Below are positions 1 to 13,048 of a DNA stretch of 64,000 bases, one piece after another (positions within the stretch are counted from its first letter, which is position 1; each line of letters begins with the position of its first letter). Position numbers and translations under genes: made by a program. The notes beneath the pieces were generated by a model, which had not been told where the DNA came from, ran no database searches, and was given only the letters and a program-made list of their open reading frames with translations. The DNA is from Typha latifolia (taxonomy: Eukaryota > Streptophyta > Magnoliopsida > Poales > Typhaceae), in assembly GCA_019914945.1 (NCBI GenBank), contig CM034099.1, forward strand, positions 20,920,704 through 20,984,703. The letters run 5' to 3'.

Positions 1-72
1 GGAGGGAAAGAGAGGGTTTCTTAAAAGGAAATCCGATAAAGATGCTCTTGCTGAACTTCGTCTACTAAGGTG
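1..72 (+). other. Possible 3' coding end running in from the left edge
   Basis: Frame 2 is open from the window edge to a TGA at 70-72 and reads as a basic/charged peptide ending in DALAELRLLR. The charge pattern looks like a real C-terminus, but only 23 codons are visible and no family is recognisable. It could equally be chance or part of a repeat. The sequence to the left of the window would decide. Confidence 0.25.
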
Positions 73-1492
73 ATTTTATATACGGGGCAAAGGCTATGGA
101 TAATAAAAAGAGAAGGAATTAAAAGTTATTATAGGTTAGGTTGGTTCTTAAAGGTCCCATTTGGTTGCGTGATAAATAAACTAAATGTCAATAGTGGATA
201 AGGTACCTTAATAATTACCTTAGATAAAGCTTAGACATAAAACATTTCGTTGATATCTAAAAATATGCTTATAAAGCAAGGAAGGAAAACAAAAAAAACA
301 AAAAGAGTCGTTCAAATTTAAGAGTTCTGCAGGGGCAGTGGAATAGCGACATGCTTTCTTTATGGCTGAGCTAACACAGCGGTGCAGCGCTGTCGCATTA
401 CATTAATCCGGCTACGAGCCGTGGCTCAAAGCCCCGGCTCGGCCCGGTAGGGGCACGTGACGGCACCAAGCTACAATGACCAAACTACCCTTATCTTTTT
501 ATATATTTTTTTTTCTTGAAAAAAACTGCAGCAGGGTAGAAAACAAACAACATATGAGCATGTCAATGGTCACGTGACGGGTAAGTAACATAGTTCAAAT
601 TTCTTTTCCACCCATGAAAGGAGTTGTGCCCTTAAAGCAAGCAAAGGATCACAAATCACAAGAAGGTGAAGAGTATTTATTGTATGAGAAGAGAAGAGAA
701 GAGAAGAGAAGAGAAGAGGAGAGAAGAGAAGAGAAGAGAAGAGAATGGTGGTCAAAAAAAGAATAGGGAGGTAAAGAGGGAGGGAGTAATGTTCAGTTAA
801 AAGTTCAGTGCAATAACTGCAGTAAACAGTGGGAAAGATTCGGTAACCGCAGACTGGAGCAGCTCTGACGGCTTACTGTACCTTTACTCTTGTTCCGGGT
901 TATTTTCGTCATATCTCCCATTTTTTCTAACATTTTCTTTTAATATTACGAAAGGAAAAAAAATCGTTCTTAAAAAATTACCCGTTGGAAAAATAAAAAT
1001 CATTTAACTTTTTACTTACTTTTTTTTTCCAGATTATTAAAGTATCTAAAATTAATCACACAATATTTTAAAATATAAAACTTTAAATAGACAATTAATG
1101 GAATAGACATTATATTTTTTTTAAGAAAAATTAAGATGGTTGGATTTGGCTTTGGAAAATTTAGAAGCTAGCCGGCTAAAAGTTAATTGGGGGCCCACTA
1201 TGGACGTACTGGGCTATGGGCTGTGCATGGCAGGCAAGGACGTGGGGGTTGGTGTCGATCAACACGTCATCGAAAAGGACAAGAGTGCCCCGGAGACAAG
1301 TGCTCAAATCCCCAAAAGTACGGCTTTGAGTATTTATTATGGCCAGGACAAAATAATAATAATAATAATAATCATCATGATTATAATTAAGGGAGGCATA
1401 TTTGAGAAGAGGGGTCAGGTCATTCCTTCGTTTAGTCGCTCGCACAAAGGAATTTTTTGGGTTAAGAAGATTATCTCTAATTACAAATATTA

Positions 1493-1530
<38 letters not shown>

Positions 1531-4128
1531 AAGAAGAAAAAAAAATAATTGTATTAGTTAAGAGCTCTTTTCATGGGTATGGGTCGAGAGAATATTTTGT
1601 AGATCAATTTACATCTTACATTACTGATTTATTCTGATTAGAATCGTGTCGTTGTTTTCGAAATAGAAGCTGCCTTGTCTTGCCTCTCTTAACTCTTTTT
1701 TTAAGGTACGGGAAACTTGGCATCTTCATAAGATTCCGAAAGCTATTTTTTAAGAACCTCTAGCGAGATAAAAGAAAAAGAAAAAGTTTAGTTGTCAGAG
1801 TGCATGCAACTAATGTCACCTATCTATCAATCTTAGCCTTACCCAGGTCACTGTTAACTTTTTCTTCTTTTTTTCTTAATCTCCAAATATGCCGTGCGTT
1901 AATAGCTAGGTTGATGCCTGTTGAGCCCCAAATACAAGGCATTCACGAGACTCAGAGCATATGTAGATCTACTGTAATGGCGTAAACTTTGTACTTATCC
2001 TACTCGGTTTGAATCAGTAGATTCTGTCTGCCTGTCTGTCTCTCTGTCTGTCCTCAATTCTACTCTCACTGAGATCTGGTACTCTCCGTTCCACGTACAT
2101 CCATTAGAGGTTTATAACTAGGAACTCATTTTAGCACATAAACCCATCAAATCCAATCCCTCAACAAACGTTTTACCTTTAGTTTATCCATATACCTTAA
2201 GATAAACTGCACGTTTGATGCTTAATGAGCTTTAGATACTATGGCGATGACCTTGAAAATTAATATGAAAGTGACTTCCTCACCGTCTATATGATTCTCT
2301 GTCGAGGTCGAGGTTTACTCGAAGACTAAAATGTATATGGATGGTTAAAAACCTACGATCATGGTCATTTTGGAGTTGGGGCCCTTGTGGCTTTTTAATA
2401 CTTTTCTTCCATGTATCTTTTAACTTTGTAGGGCCAAGTCAAAGTCATGGATTGCAATGAGGAGGAGAGGAGAGTCGATGCATACATGCATGCATGGACA
2501 ATAATTTAGACAAGTTAGGAGACAATGGGTAGTTATTCAGAGCTGCACAACCAACCTCGGGTTTGGTGCTCTGTCCCAACTCCCACTCTTAACTGCTTTT
2601 TAACAGTCTGCAACCCCCCTCCCACGTGAAGCCTCTTACACTCTCTTAAATATCTTCACTCCCCGAAACCCACTTCCCATCGATCCTTGCATGGGGAAGG
2701 AAGTCTCCTTCCATCTTACATGCTGATGCTTTACTTGGGTCTACCTTCAAAGAGATCATTTATGGTGCTCCCATTTATTACTATCAAAGTCCATAGGTTA
2801 GATAATGTGAAAGATGTATTAGTTGCCTAAGCTTTTGCTTGTAAGTTTTATTTGCTCATATTAGTAGATCTAGCCCGTCGAAGTGTGAAACCCTTGTAGA
2901 TCTACTGGATGAGCTCCAGGAATTAATTTCATGTGAATTAATGATCTTTAATTGAAATAGAAACCTTCTGAATCGATGTTGGTCCACATCACATGGCACC
3001 AACATCGTAGTGTGCATGATCCATTATAAAATAAGAAGTGACAAAAATATTTCGGAATGGATTTGTAAAATAATATTCATTGATTGAAGCAACCAAAAAA
3101 TAAAAAAGACCAAGTGAGAGAATATAGTACAAACATACATTCTCTTCAAAGATTCCGTTAATTTGATATTGGCAAACAAAATCCAACTCATCTCGCCGCG
3201 TTCCTTATTATGATGACAGCTTATGTCTTAATGTTAGGACGAAATTCAACATAACATAACGATTTGGTTATTTATTGTTACAGTTGGATTTTAAATTTAA
3301 AATTTAGAAAACTTGTAAAATAAAAATGACAAAGGATTAAATATATTTCACTCCTCGGATCACTTTAACCCCTTCAATTTTATTTTATATTATTATGTCT
3401 CTCGGCATACTCGACGAAGCTGCGGATGTTACCGTTTAAGTCCTAAAACATAATTAAATAAAACGGGGAGAAATCCTCTCCATGGTAACAATTCTTGTAA
3501 CAGTTACAAGAAAGAATTTTATTATCAATAGGCAGATTATGAGGTCAGTTTATTTTCTATCTAAATTATATATTGTAGCCGAAGAGACAATTTGATTGAG
3601 GTCTAATATTTAATCCATGCTAGATTTTATCATATCTCTTAATATGTTTTAGTTAAAGATTACTTAATAACAAGCCGATCTGTTAAACTTCAGAGGTATT
3701 ATGACAAGAATCCTTACACGAAAAAAATCACATGTTGCCTTTAGAGAGTGACAGTCAAGTCTCATAGGCTAAATATCTTTCTTTTTTTTTTCAATTTTAA
3801 TTTTGCTATTTAATATTGTTAGATTAAACATTTAATTTTAATTATATATGATATGTATCGTTAGTATCAATTAAAGTACCTATATAATTACTCATTTTTT
3901 CATTAACAGTAATTACACTTAATCTAAACTGGGAATAGTTAGTAAACAAGAGCTATGGGGCTTGTTTTATAAAATAATGGGATTCTAAATGCAGGTGATC
4001 CAGCTTTAATGATCACATAATAACATGAGAATGGACATTTTCTAGCCTTCTCCGGCCCAACTTTCTCTCTAAGGGCCTGCCGTTACAACTTATATTCATG
4101 TAGAAATTCATTGCTACAAAATATAACT
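73..4128. other. Intergenic, AT-rich, no gene seen
   Basis: No convincing coding exon was found. Simple repeats are present: an AAGAG tract at about 689-744, AAT/ATC triplets at 1353-1380, a TA tract at about 1497-1527 and CTGT-rich sequence at 2028-2052. A GC-richer island at about 330-480 has a G-box-like CACGTGAC at 454-461, with a second CACGTGAC at 571-578. These could belong to a promoter, but no gene start can be tied to them. The short ORFs here are encoded by the simple repeats. Confidence 0.6.
689..744. repeat. AAGAG microsatellite
   Basis: A run of GAGAA/AAGAG pentamers with one interruption. It creates an artefactual Ser/Phe/Leu-repeat ORF on the minus strand that should not be called a gene. 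Confidence 0.9.
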
Positions 4129-4971
4129 AATAGCAAGATCTGCCAATATGTTTTTATCTACCGGCTCTCGCAGAGTGCTTTGCTAGGGTTTGGTTCTTTT
4201 TCCCTTGCTAAGAGGGTTTTCCCCCACCGTCTTCGACAGCTTGTCTCCTCTCCACCTCCACCTTGGCTAGGTAGAGGGGGGAAGGTTTTTTCTTTTCTCC
4301 CTCTAGTGGGTGCTGCCTTGGCCGAGTGCCGTGGTACTCGCTGGATCTCGTCGGTTTCGTTCTTTACCCATCCACACCAATTACCGGCCTCGATTGCTTA
4401 GCTTCCATCTCCGCTTGTTACTATGATTTGCCATAACTCGTCCTATTTTTGGCTATCTTTTTCTAAGAATTAAATATCTCTATGGATGTAATAGGATGTA
4501 AGAGGTAGATCTTTACTCTCTCTCCCTCATTTTTTTTTTCTTTCTTCTTTTCTTTCTTTGTTCTCTACGTTCTTGGATTTACAGGTCTACTCAAATGAGA
4601 TCTTCAAGTGCTTTGTTAAATTCATTAGACTCCGTCACTGGCATGCCTATATCCCACTAAGCTTGCTTTTTAGTTGGGTATTTAGCTTTTCAAAACTTAT
4701 GTTGTTCTGCTTGTAGCGTTGTTAGTTGACCAAACAAGAGACTTGCTTCTTCTAGAGCATTGTTCTATCTTCTCTCTTTCTATTATAAAGTGCTTATTTT
4801 GATACTTATGTCAATCGTTGTTCAGTCTATATTATAGCCAAGTGTGGGGCTTATTTTTAGGGCTTTTGCCCTATTCCCTATTTTATCTTTTGTATCAAGT
4901 TATAATTGATTGATTGAAATGATTAATATGATCGGTCAACGAAATTTCTTTCCAACAAAAAATAGCAAGAT
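4129..4971 (+). mobile_element. Non-LTR-type retroposon insertion with 11-bp target duplication
   Basis: The 11-mer AATAGCAAGAT occurs at 4129-4139 and again at 4961-4971. Between the copies lies about 820 bp that begins GC-rich (4140-4400, including a CCACCTCCACC stretch), becomes T-rich, and ends in a short A-rich tail, CCAACAAAA. Flanking direct repeats plus an A-rich 3' end are the hallmarks of target-primed reverse transcription by LINE machinery. No reverse transcriptase is encoded, so this is a 5'-truncated LINE, a SINE-like element or a processed transcript copy. A 96-codon ORF at 4111-4401 crosses the boundary and is not supported as a gene. Confidence 0.6.
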
Positions 4972-7900
4972 TTATTACTTGGGCTTTTATTGGATGCCAA
5001 ATTTAATCAATCAAACCCAGTGAACGAAGTGACTGGGTCTCATGAAATCAAAGCAGGGCCAACCCAAGTTCTACTAACCGGACCAAATTCCTTGAGCCTT
5101 TGGGGATTTTAAGCACCTGAGCAAATGTAATATTTTTATTTGTTTCCTTTGGGCGTTTAATTTCTTTTGAACAGACAACGGAGGAACACCAAAAACTCGT
5201 TAGAAGATCAAATGATAGAAAAATAATTTAATCGGACATGCTCTGCTGGTACTCGATTAATCCTTAAAAATCGGCTGAAATTGGGGTGAAATTTGCAGCC
5301 CCATGAATGTTTAATTAATTACGGAGCTTTTGTCTAGGACTATTGCATTTTCTCCCGTTATCTTTTTTATGTATTAAGTTATAATCGATTTTAAAATAAA
5401 AAAGAATCTTGAGGTATGATTATTTCTATGACCGAAATAATAATAATAATTATTATTATTTTTATTATTATTTATTATATGATAGCTTCTACAGTGGGCA
5501 TACTATTTAAGGTAAATAATTTAATAAGAAGTATTAATTTTTCTCTCATAATTAAATTGTTAAGATTAAATAATACTAAATAAAATTAAGTATCGTTCAC
5601 TTTTCTAAATTATAAAAGTAAATTAATCATATTTTATTTCTCTCTCTTAGCTATCTATTTTTTTTATATAAAAATAAAATAATAATAAATTAGTAGAAGT
5701 TGGCACTCCTGTTATTAAAGAAAAACTTATAAGGATAAGTAATAAGAAATACTTAAATTCTAATTATTTTTATCAATTAATCTAGTCGTATGTTTAATAT
5801 ATCTTTGATGTGTTTCAAACTAGATCGAATCACCTCGAAAGACATTAGGCTCAATGGGTTGAGTCTAGTTATCTTATTTGTTTATTTAGTTTAGTTAGAG
5901 TCTTAATATGTTCGAATTTTATTTAATTAGCAAAATCAAAGCAATAAAAAATATTCATAGAATATTCTACATACATCCGAATAATATCAAATTAGTTGGA
6001 TAAAATTGCCAATCTCCATATCTACAACTTTAGTTTAGTTGGTTTGCTAAGGTTTTAATTTAGTTATTTGGGTCCTTAGGGTGATCATCTATATATATAA
6101 ATATGTGGAGGAAACCCTAATTGGAATTTAATCTGATAATTGAAATAGTATTATGACTTTATCTCCTTCTTTCTTGCTCTAATCATTGGCGCCTCTCTCA
6201 CCTCCTTCCTTTTACCGACGAAAAACTACTGCCCAAATCTTTGATCGGCTTTCTCTAATTCCTAATCCCCCTCTTCTATAACATCTTCTCCCCCTTCACA
6301 CCAAGAAATTAATATAGCACCTATTTAGCTATTGAAGTGCTATTAAGCTAGAATTTATCGAATTCGATTGATATCTCAAAGATCTAGCCATCCAAACCCT
6401 ACTATCTTAGATTAGTTGAAAAACTCATTTTAAGAATGACAACATATTCAAAATTTATGAAGATCTAGAAACAAACATGCATCTTGTGATTAAAATAAGT
6501 TAATATCGGCACAGATTCCCATATAACCAGTCAAAATCAGCTATTACTACCAATCCTCGAGTTCACACTTTCCCAGAGGATAGGATAAATTGAAGTCCTA
6601 CTCGTCCGACTACTCTACTTGATCAATTCAAATCCACCAACGCGTTTGAATATGCCAGATCCAATCCAAACACTTTTGTTTAAGAAATTTCTTTCTTTCT
6701 CTCTCTTTTGGTGGCGTTTGAACATGTCAGCTCCAACTAAAACAATTAGCCATGAAAATGAACTGCCTATCGTAAGTCATATGTGAATGCCATGCAATAT
6801 GAAATCAACTAAACTAACGGATTGCTCTCCTCGTACCTTCCTGCGAGTTGCAAGCATAGACATAGTCTTCGACAATGAAACTTTGCATTCTCACATATTA
6901 GACTACATTTCTAATGACAAAAATAGTCAACTTATATCATAGTATATGTGATATCGCGTTACCAACCAACCCTCGTGAATTGCACTACAACTGCTTTCTG
7001 GTAAGATAAAACTTGAAAAGGAAGAAGAGACTTGAACAGATCAAAGTCAAGGAGTTTTAATTAATTTTTAAAGGGAACACTTTGGATTATGTTAACACTA
7101 TCAGATGACATTAAAAAATATATTCTATCCAGTGCATATTATTCTTTTCTTAAATGTCTACCTTTTTTTTTTTTAATTTTTTTTTAGGGCATAATATGAC
7201 CGACTTCATCGACTTTTCTCCTATTTCAACACGTACTCCACCTACTCCAAAATTATTTTCCACTTGCCAATAACCCCTCAATAATTCTTTAATCCTTCGT
7301 TGGAATCGTGACGATCTTCGAAGATTACTTTTCTTAATACTGTCAGAGCTTCAGATGAATTTAAATATTTAGAGTATCAGGAAAATTCATGGAAGTGTCC
7401 GTTAGAGTAGCACCAATTAAATGTGAATATTATGCATGCGCATGTCTTCAAATATATTTCTATACTCCTATCTAACTAAATTAACTTCACGATTGATATA
7501 TTTAAACTTTAAAATCCTCGAGATGAAAACCGTGCCTTAATTAATGAACCCTTCACGTTGTCTTCCAAATACTGCGAACAAAACTAGTAATTTATTTCGC
7601 TGTTATGTAAAGCTAGTTGTCTCTACTATGATGTAGCTGTATGTTTTCAAATATAAATCATTGACTAATATAATATGCATGTATTTATTGGAGTTTTTAG
7701 CATGATAGCATCGCGTTACCTTGAATGTAGGAAAATCTAGATATATTAATAAGTTTTAATTAATTTACACAACTATGGAACGTGGGCTGCAGATAAAAAA
7801 AATTATTTCAGGGCTGCGTAAAGTATCTTATAAAATATCACCGCTAAGGATATATTAGTGTTTGTAATTTCGATACTATAAATAACTATATCTACTGTGT

Positions 7901-8202
7901 GCTATCTTCTCCAATGTCGAAGTTAATGCATCAACAAACCTGAATACCAAAGTAAGCATCGAAGAAATATATTCCTTTAAATAATCTCTTATGTAGATGA
8001 TTCTAAACTTGATATTTATATATATACTCAAAGTATATATTATTCACACAGTTATTTAATAATTTAATAGATAAAAGATAAAAATATAAGAAATATGAAA
8101 ACTACAATAAAAATATTTTTAGTTTTAAATTTTAATAGCTAACTAACTATAAGATAAGAGTTTTTAAAAAATATACATATAAAAAACCTATATATTTTGT
8201 GC

Positions 8203-8237
<35 letters not shown>

Positions 8238-8334
8238 GGGTGGACAAATAAATAAATTTTTTTGAAGGACATGCATACGTACAGAAAAAATCATGCTTGA
8301 ATTTAGAGGACGCGTAAAACTCATAGCGGTTCAT
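4972..8334. other. Intergenic, AT-rich, probable decayed repeats
   Basis: No gene was recognised. A palindromic AAT/ATT run sits at about 5440-5475. The segment 5335-5400 resembles the 3' tail of the retroposon at 4140-4960 (TATTAAGTTATAATCGAT against TATCAAGTTATAATTGAT), so it may be another copy's tail. The stretch 5890-6310 has an LTR-like feel (conserved AAACCCTAATT, pyrimidine-rich leader) but no paired LTR or coding domain was found. A TA tract lies at about 8206-8236. Confidence 0.5.
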
Positions 8335-8715
8335 TTTAAAAATAATTTCTTTTATTTTAGTCATTCATTTTAGAAATAATATTTTTATTCTAAATACAAT
8401 ACTTTATTTTAGAATAACGATTAAATATTATAATAACCTTATTTTAGAATACAAATATATTTATAAAAAATATATCTTATACCACACACTAATTTGATTG
8501 TCAATTTAGCTTTAATATCAATGTCATCAGTCTACTTTATATCAAAGTAAGGTGTATTTATTATATTCATAAATATAAATTATTCTTTTTTATTTTTTTC
8601 TCACTTTATCGGACATCAAAGATAATTATTATATATTCTTATTCTAAAATATTAGTGAATATATACACATTTATTTAAAATAAATCTATCATTTTAGTAA
8701 TAATAAATATGAATT
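8335..8715. repeat. AT-rich dispersed repeat, copy 1
   Basis: This stretch shares diverged but ordered similarity with 48300-48625. Both contain ACACACTAATT preceded by TATA(C/T)-rich sequence, then TCTCA..TTTAT.., and both end near ATTCTTA-TT-AAAATA-TAGTGAA. Two copies 40 kb apart with the same order of short blocks point to an old dispersed element, probably a MITE, although clear terminal inverted repeats were not found. Confidence 0.5.
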
Positions 8716-8840
8716 GCTATTCACCTACCCGGTCGTAGGACTTTTTCTATTAGGACAGGAGGAGCTTGATCCTACCAATTTGACCCACATGCAGAACAGG
8801 TACTGACTCGTTATTTTATTTTTACCCCAGTCTATGTACA

Positions 8841-8850
8841 TATAAATAGG
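8841..8850 (+). promoter_or_regulatory. TATA box of the ascorbate oxidase gene
   Basis: TATAAATAGG lies 72 bp upstream of the ATG at 8923, which would put transcription start near 8870-8880 and give a leader of about 45-55 nt. It is the best TATA match close to the gene. Confidence 0.7.
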
Positions 8851-8922
8851 CCTATATATTCCAAAGAGTACATCAATCCTTCAATAGATTTGCCTCAACA
8901 AAGCAGCAAAGACTCTTAACAA

Positions 8923-11210
8923 ATGGGCTCTGCTCTATCCCCGGCTACCAAGGTGCTGTTCTTGTTTCTCGCCATCTTTGCCACTGTAGGCTTCGTGCAA
9001 GCTAAAGTCCGTCACCATAGATGGGAGATCTCGTACCAATTCAAATCCCCAGATTGTTTCAAGAAGCTCGCCGTCACGATCAACGGCGAGACACCCGGCC
9101 CGACGATAATCGCACAGCAAGGAGACACAATCGTCGTCGAAGTCAAGAATGGCTTGCTAACGGAGAACACAGCCATCCATTGGCATGGCATTAGACAGGT
9201 ACTCTTTCTAATCATCTATATATGAATATAATTAGTGCCTCTTAATAATTAACACGAGCCGTTGTCGATGTAGATTGGGACACCATGGTCTGATGGAACT
9301 GAAGGAGTCACCCAGTGTCCTATACTTCCTGGAGAGACATTTACTTATAGATTTGTAGTCGATAGAGTAAGTATTCGAAGTTGAAGAAAAATATCTAGAC
9401 AAGCATATTATTAGTTCTTCAAGAGAACTGATTAATTTTTGGTTGTTTTTGATAAAAAAAAATGACGCAGCCTGGGACTTATCTTTACCATGCACACTAT
9501 GGAATGCAAAGGTCTGCCGGACTCAATGGCATGATCCGAGTAACCGTGCCGGACGGCGTGGTCGAGCCGTTCACATATAACCGTGAATATAGCATTTTGC
9601 TCAACGATTGGTGGCATAAAAGTTCCTACGAGGAGGCCACCGGACTCGCGTCGATACCGCTCACTTGGGTTGGGGAGCCTCAGGTATATTAGCGAACCGA
9701 GTGTCTCAACCACTTGGATAACAACAAATGTAGCCTTTTACGGTTGGATTAATCGTTTCAATTTGATGATGTGCAGTCTCTTTTGATCAATGGGAGAGGA
9801 AAGTTCAACTGTTCTCTCGCTACAAGTGGAGTTTGTAATGCGACAAATCCTGAGTGCTCCTCGGAAGTGTTCACGGTCGTCCCGGGAAAAACTTACCGAC
9901 TTCGAATTGGAAGCCTGACCTCTCTTTCAGCACTCAACTTCGAAATAGAGGTAAACTAGCTTGCATTGCTCTCACAGTCTTCTTCTTCTTCCTCAACTAC
10001 TCCTCCTCATCCAGTGGGGACATGGCAGTCTTTCTGACTGAATGATCGATGGGTCCCATTTGTAGTTTCCTTTGAATCATCGTCCAACGCGTAGTTTGAC
10101 TTGATCGCCACTCGAGTTTCTTAAATGAAGCCTTTTTCCCCTCAATTTCCTTGTTGAGCCTTTTTCTTTTAAAAACACCTGTTTTATTCCAATCAAATAA
10201 GTCCAAAATGTTATTAAAAGCAAATAAGAGGGCTGAATTTAATAATTTGCTTTTACCAATTGCAGGGTCATGAATTGACCGTAGTGGAAGCCGATGGCCA
10301 CTACGTGGACCCCTTCGTCGTCAAAAACATCTACATCTACTCCGGCGAGACCTACTCCGTCCTCCTCACAGCAAACCAAGATCCCTCCCGGAACTACTGG
10401 GCCGCCGTTAACGTCGTCGCCCGGGAGCCCGGTACGCCTACCGCCACCGCCGTCCTTAACTACTACCCGAACCACCCCCGTAAGCTGCCCACAACACTCC
10501 CCCCTGCTGGTCCCATGTGGAACGACACCATGGACCGTTTCCAGCAAAGCATAGCCACACGATCCCATCCCAAGTACATCGAGATTCCCCCACCCACTTC
10601 CGACCGTTCGATCATTCTGCTCAACACCCAAAACAAAGTCGATGGTCGGACCAGGTGGTCCGTCAACAACGTCTCGTTTGATCTCCCACAGACTCCCTAT
10701 CTCGTAGCTCTTAAACAAAGACTACGCAATGTGTTCGACCAAATGCCACCCCCGGATACGTACGATTACAAGAGCTATGACATAGGCGTTCCGCCCAAGA
10801 ACCCGAATGCAACGAGGAGCAACTCGATCTACAGACTCGAGTTCAACTCTACTGTGGATATTATACTGCAAAATGCAATGGCGCTCAACAACAAGAGTGA
10901 GGCGCACCCGTGGCACCTGCATGGGCATGACTTCTGGGTGCTGGGCTACGGGATTGGCAAGTTTGATCCGGAGTTGCACCCAAAAGGTTACAATTTGAAG
11001 GACCCAATTATGAAGAACACGGTTGTGATGCATCCCTTGGGTTGGACGGCGTTAAGATTTCGAGCGGATAACCCTGGGGTTTGGGCTTTCCATTGTCACA
11101 TCGAGCCACATTTCTTTATGGGCATGGGGATTGCGTTTGAAGAAGGTGTTGATAAGGTTGGAAGGCTGCCTGACTCGATCATGGGCTGTGGTTCTTCCAA
11201 ACGACACTAA
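8923..11210 (+). CDS. AO: L-ascorbate oxidase (multicopper oxidase), five exons
   Basis: Exons 8923-9198, 9274-9366, 9471-9683, 9777-9950 and 10266-11210 join in phase to 566 residues, close to the usual AO length. Residues 1-27 form a hydrophobic signal peptide ending VQA, so the enzyme is predicted to be secreted to the apoplast. All four copper-binding motifs are present: HWHG at 86-89, HAH at 130-132, [10 protein letters not shown] at about 465-474 and [12 protein letters not shown] at about 528-539. These supply the type 1 copper Cys529, His534 and Met539 and the trinuclear-centre histidines. The segment from WWHKSS through [12 protein letters not shown] is typical of true ascorbate oxidases rather than laccases or SKU5-like proteins. 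The family oxidises apoplastic ascorbate and reduces O2 to water. The last exon is much more GC-rich than its surroundings. Confidence 0.96.
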
Positions 11211-11256
11211 GATAGATACATGTTTTTTTTTTTAAATTTTTTGTTTTATCTCAAAA

Positions 11257-11262
11257 AATAAA
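11257..11262 (+). terminator. Candidate poly(A) signal of ascorbate oxidase
   Basis: AATAAA lies 47 nt after the TAA stop of the ascorbate oxidase gene, just after a T-rich stretch. Position and motif suit a plant near-upstream element, but AATAAA is common by chance in AT-rich DNA. Confidence 0.45.
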
Positions 11263-12932
11263 TAATTTATATGTTTAATTGTATTTCATTTGGCTGTATT
11301 TCGGCTGTATTTGCTAAACGATTGATTACGTGAAGAAAGATCTTTAAATGTTGATTATGTGAAGAAAGAATGAGACTTTCTTATTATCAACCTACTTAGA
11401 TTAGATTCATCACAATATTATGAACAAACTAATTTTAAATAGATATTTAAGATTTATACTCAATACATATTAATTGGTAGAGAATAGCAATAAAAGAGGA
11501 GCACACCATCACAATACAAGATTTACTTGGTTCACCTAGATCCGATGTACATCCACAGCAATCATATTCATTATTAATAGGAGAAAGCTTACAAATAGGG
11601 GTATTTAGAGTTACTTAATGGAGATTACAAGAATGAGAAAAGATTCCTTACCAAATGAGAAAATGCCACCATCTCCTGTATAGCCAAGCAAGATAATTAT
11701 GCTAACACCTTGAGCACCGATAATTTCTCTATAATTTAAGAAAATTCAAACCTAAACTCTCTTGCCCTTTTTCTTTCTCTCTTGTTAAAACCCAAAAGTC
11801 CTAGAAGAGAAAAAACCTCTCTAACTAGACATAGAATGGATTAAAAATCTCTATTACACTCTTTTGAGAATGATCAAAGAGTACTTAAAGAATATTAGAC
11901 AAGTTTACCCCCTTACATAGCTTTTAAATCACTCATAACAGGAGAAGGAAAGTGGACCATGCCTCGCTTATTTACAGAAACCAGTGGATTTAACGGATTT
12001 CCATCGACAGGAGAAGGAAAATGGAATTAAAGTTTACTAAATTTTGGCACACTTATTTCTACTCGCTGCAATCCTACCTCAGATATGGCAACTGATTCCC
12101 ATCAATTACTCAGACTGAGAAGAAACTCCATATTTATACTTATCAACTATGATTTTCACTATAATATTTGATAAACGGGAAAGCTTAAAATGACAACTTT
12201 AGAATGTTAGCTTGGTTAAATCTTCGCAGAAGAAAAGAAGGCAAGCGACGGACAGAGCCCGCGATAGCCAATAGTCGCCATCCAAAGGCACGGCCTGGAG
12301 TAAAGGGATATATTGATAGCTTCAGAGACTTAAATAGGAGTTGAGAAGACGATGTATTGGACAGCGAACCAATCCTCTAGTGAGCTCGTTGAATGCCCCC
12401 CACCTACTCCTTCACCATCTTCCCTCCTCTCTGCTCCAATCCCGCCATTAGAGAGCTCGGGGAGGGACCAGAGGAAGAGGCCAGGGGAGGAGGTGGGGAA
12501 GGAAAGCTTAGACGGGACAGAGGAGGAGCTCGTGCTGTGGATGGGACGGAGGAATTGGTGGCGGCGGGCGGCGGGTGTCGGGTGTCGGTAATTACCTTGA
12601 TGGCATGATGGCACAAAAAAGGTGATGGGCTTCGGTAAGTTTACATCACATCGCTGTATCATTCATCTGTAAGTAATTTTCTTTTCTTGATAGAAGATTC
12701 TACAATAGTCTAGCTAATTTAGTTCCTATTGGGCTGGGTTGTATCTTTAACTCTTTTATGAGATTGCATCACTGCTTATAGAACAACTCGTATTTGGGTT
12801 GGGCTGCATTAACTTCACTTATGCACGTATTATATATTAATCCAACCATACAAGTATGTGTCTTCAAATGTTTTTTATTCTAAATAATATATCTTAATGA
12901 ACATTTTGCCGATATACTCTTTTTTTTTTTAA

Positions 12933-12966
<34 letters not shown>

Positions 12967-13048
12967 AAAAGAAAAAAGAAGGGAAAAAAAAGAGAAAATA
13001 AAATAAATTCATTCTCACATGCAGTGCTGCATGTACTCCGGTGGTGGT
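11263..13048. other. Intergenic between convergent genes; repeat-like, with a GC-rich island
   Basis: The ascorbate oxidase gene (+) and the MADS-box gene (-) converge here. The segment at about 11490-12010 contains a sequence close to AAGATTTACGTGGTTCACCT, which I remember as common in plant repeats, and it holds short internal repeats such as ACAGGAGAAGGAAA at about 11939 and 11999. A GC-rich island at 12240-12610 is open in several frames on both strands with low-complexity Pro/Ser/Glu translations. No family was recognised. A CT microsatellite lies at about 12937-12962. Confidence 0.5.
12937..12962. repeat. CT/GA microsatellite
   Basis: An uninterrupted CT dinucleotide run, just beyond the 3' end of the minus-strand MADS-box coding region and probably in or near its 3' UTR. 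Confidence 0.85.

Noticed and set aside
570..755. Ser/Phe/Leu-repeat ORF on the minus strand
   Set aside because: It is encoded by the AAGAG microsatellite and has no homologous character.
1140..1532. 130-codon plus-strand ORF
   Set aside because: It contains poly-Ile and Tyr-Ile runs made by AAT/TA simple repeats, and no family is visible.
8139..8324. Minus-strand ORF with Ile-Tyr repeats
   Set aside because: It is produced by a TA tract.
10239..10718. 159-codon minus-strand ORF
   Set aside because: It is antisense to the GC-rich last exon of ascorbate oxidase, a composition shadow.
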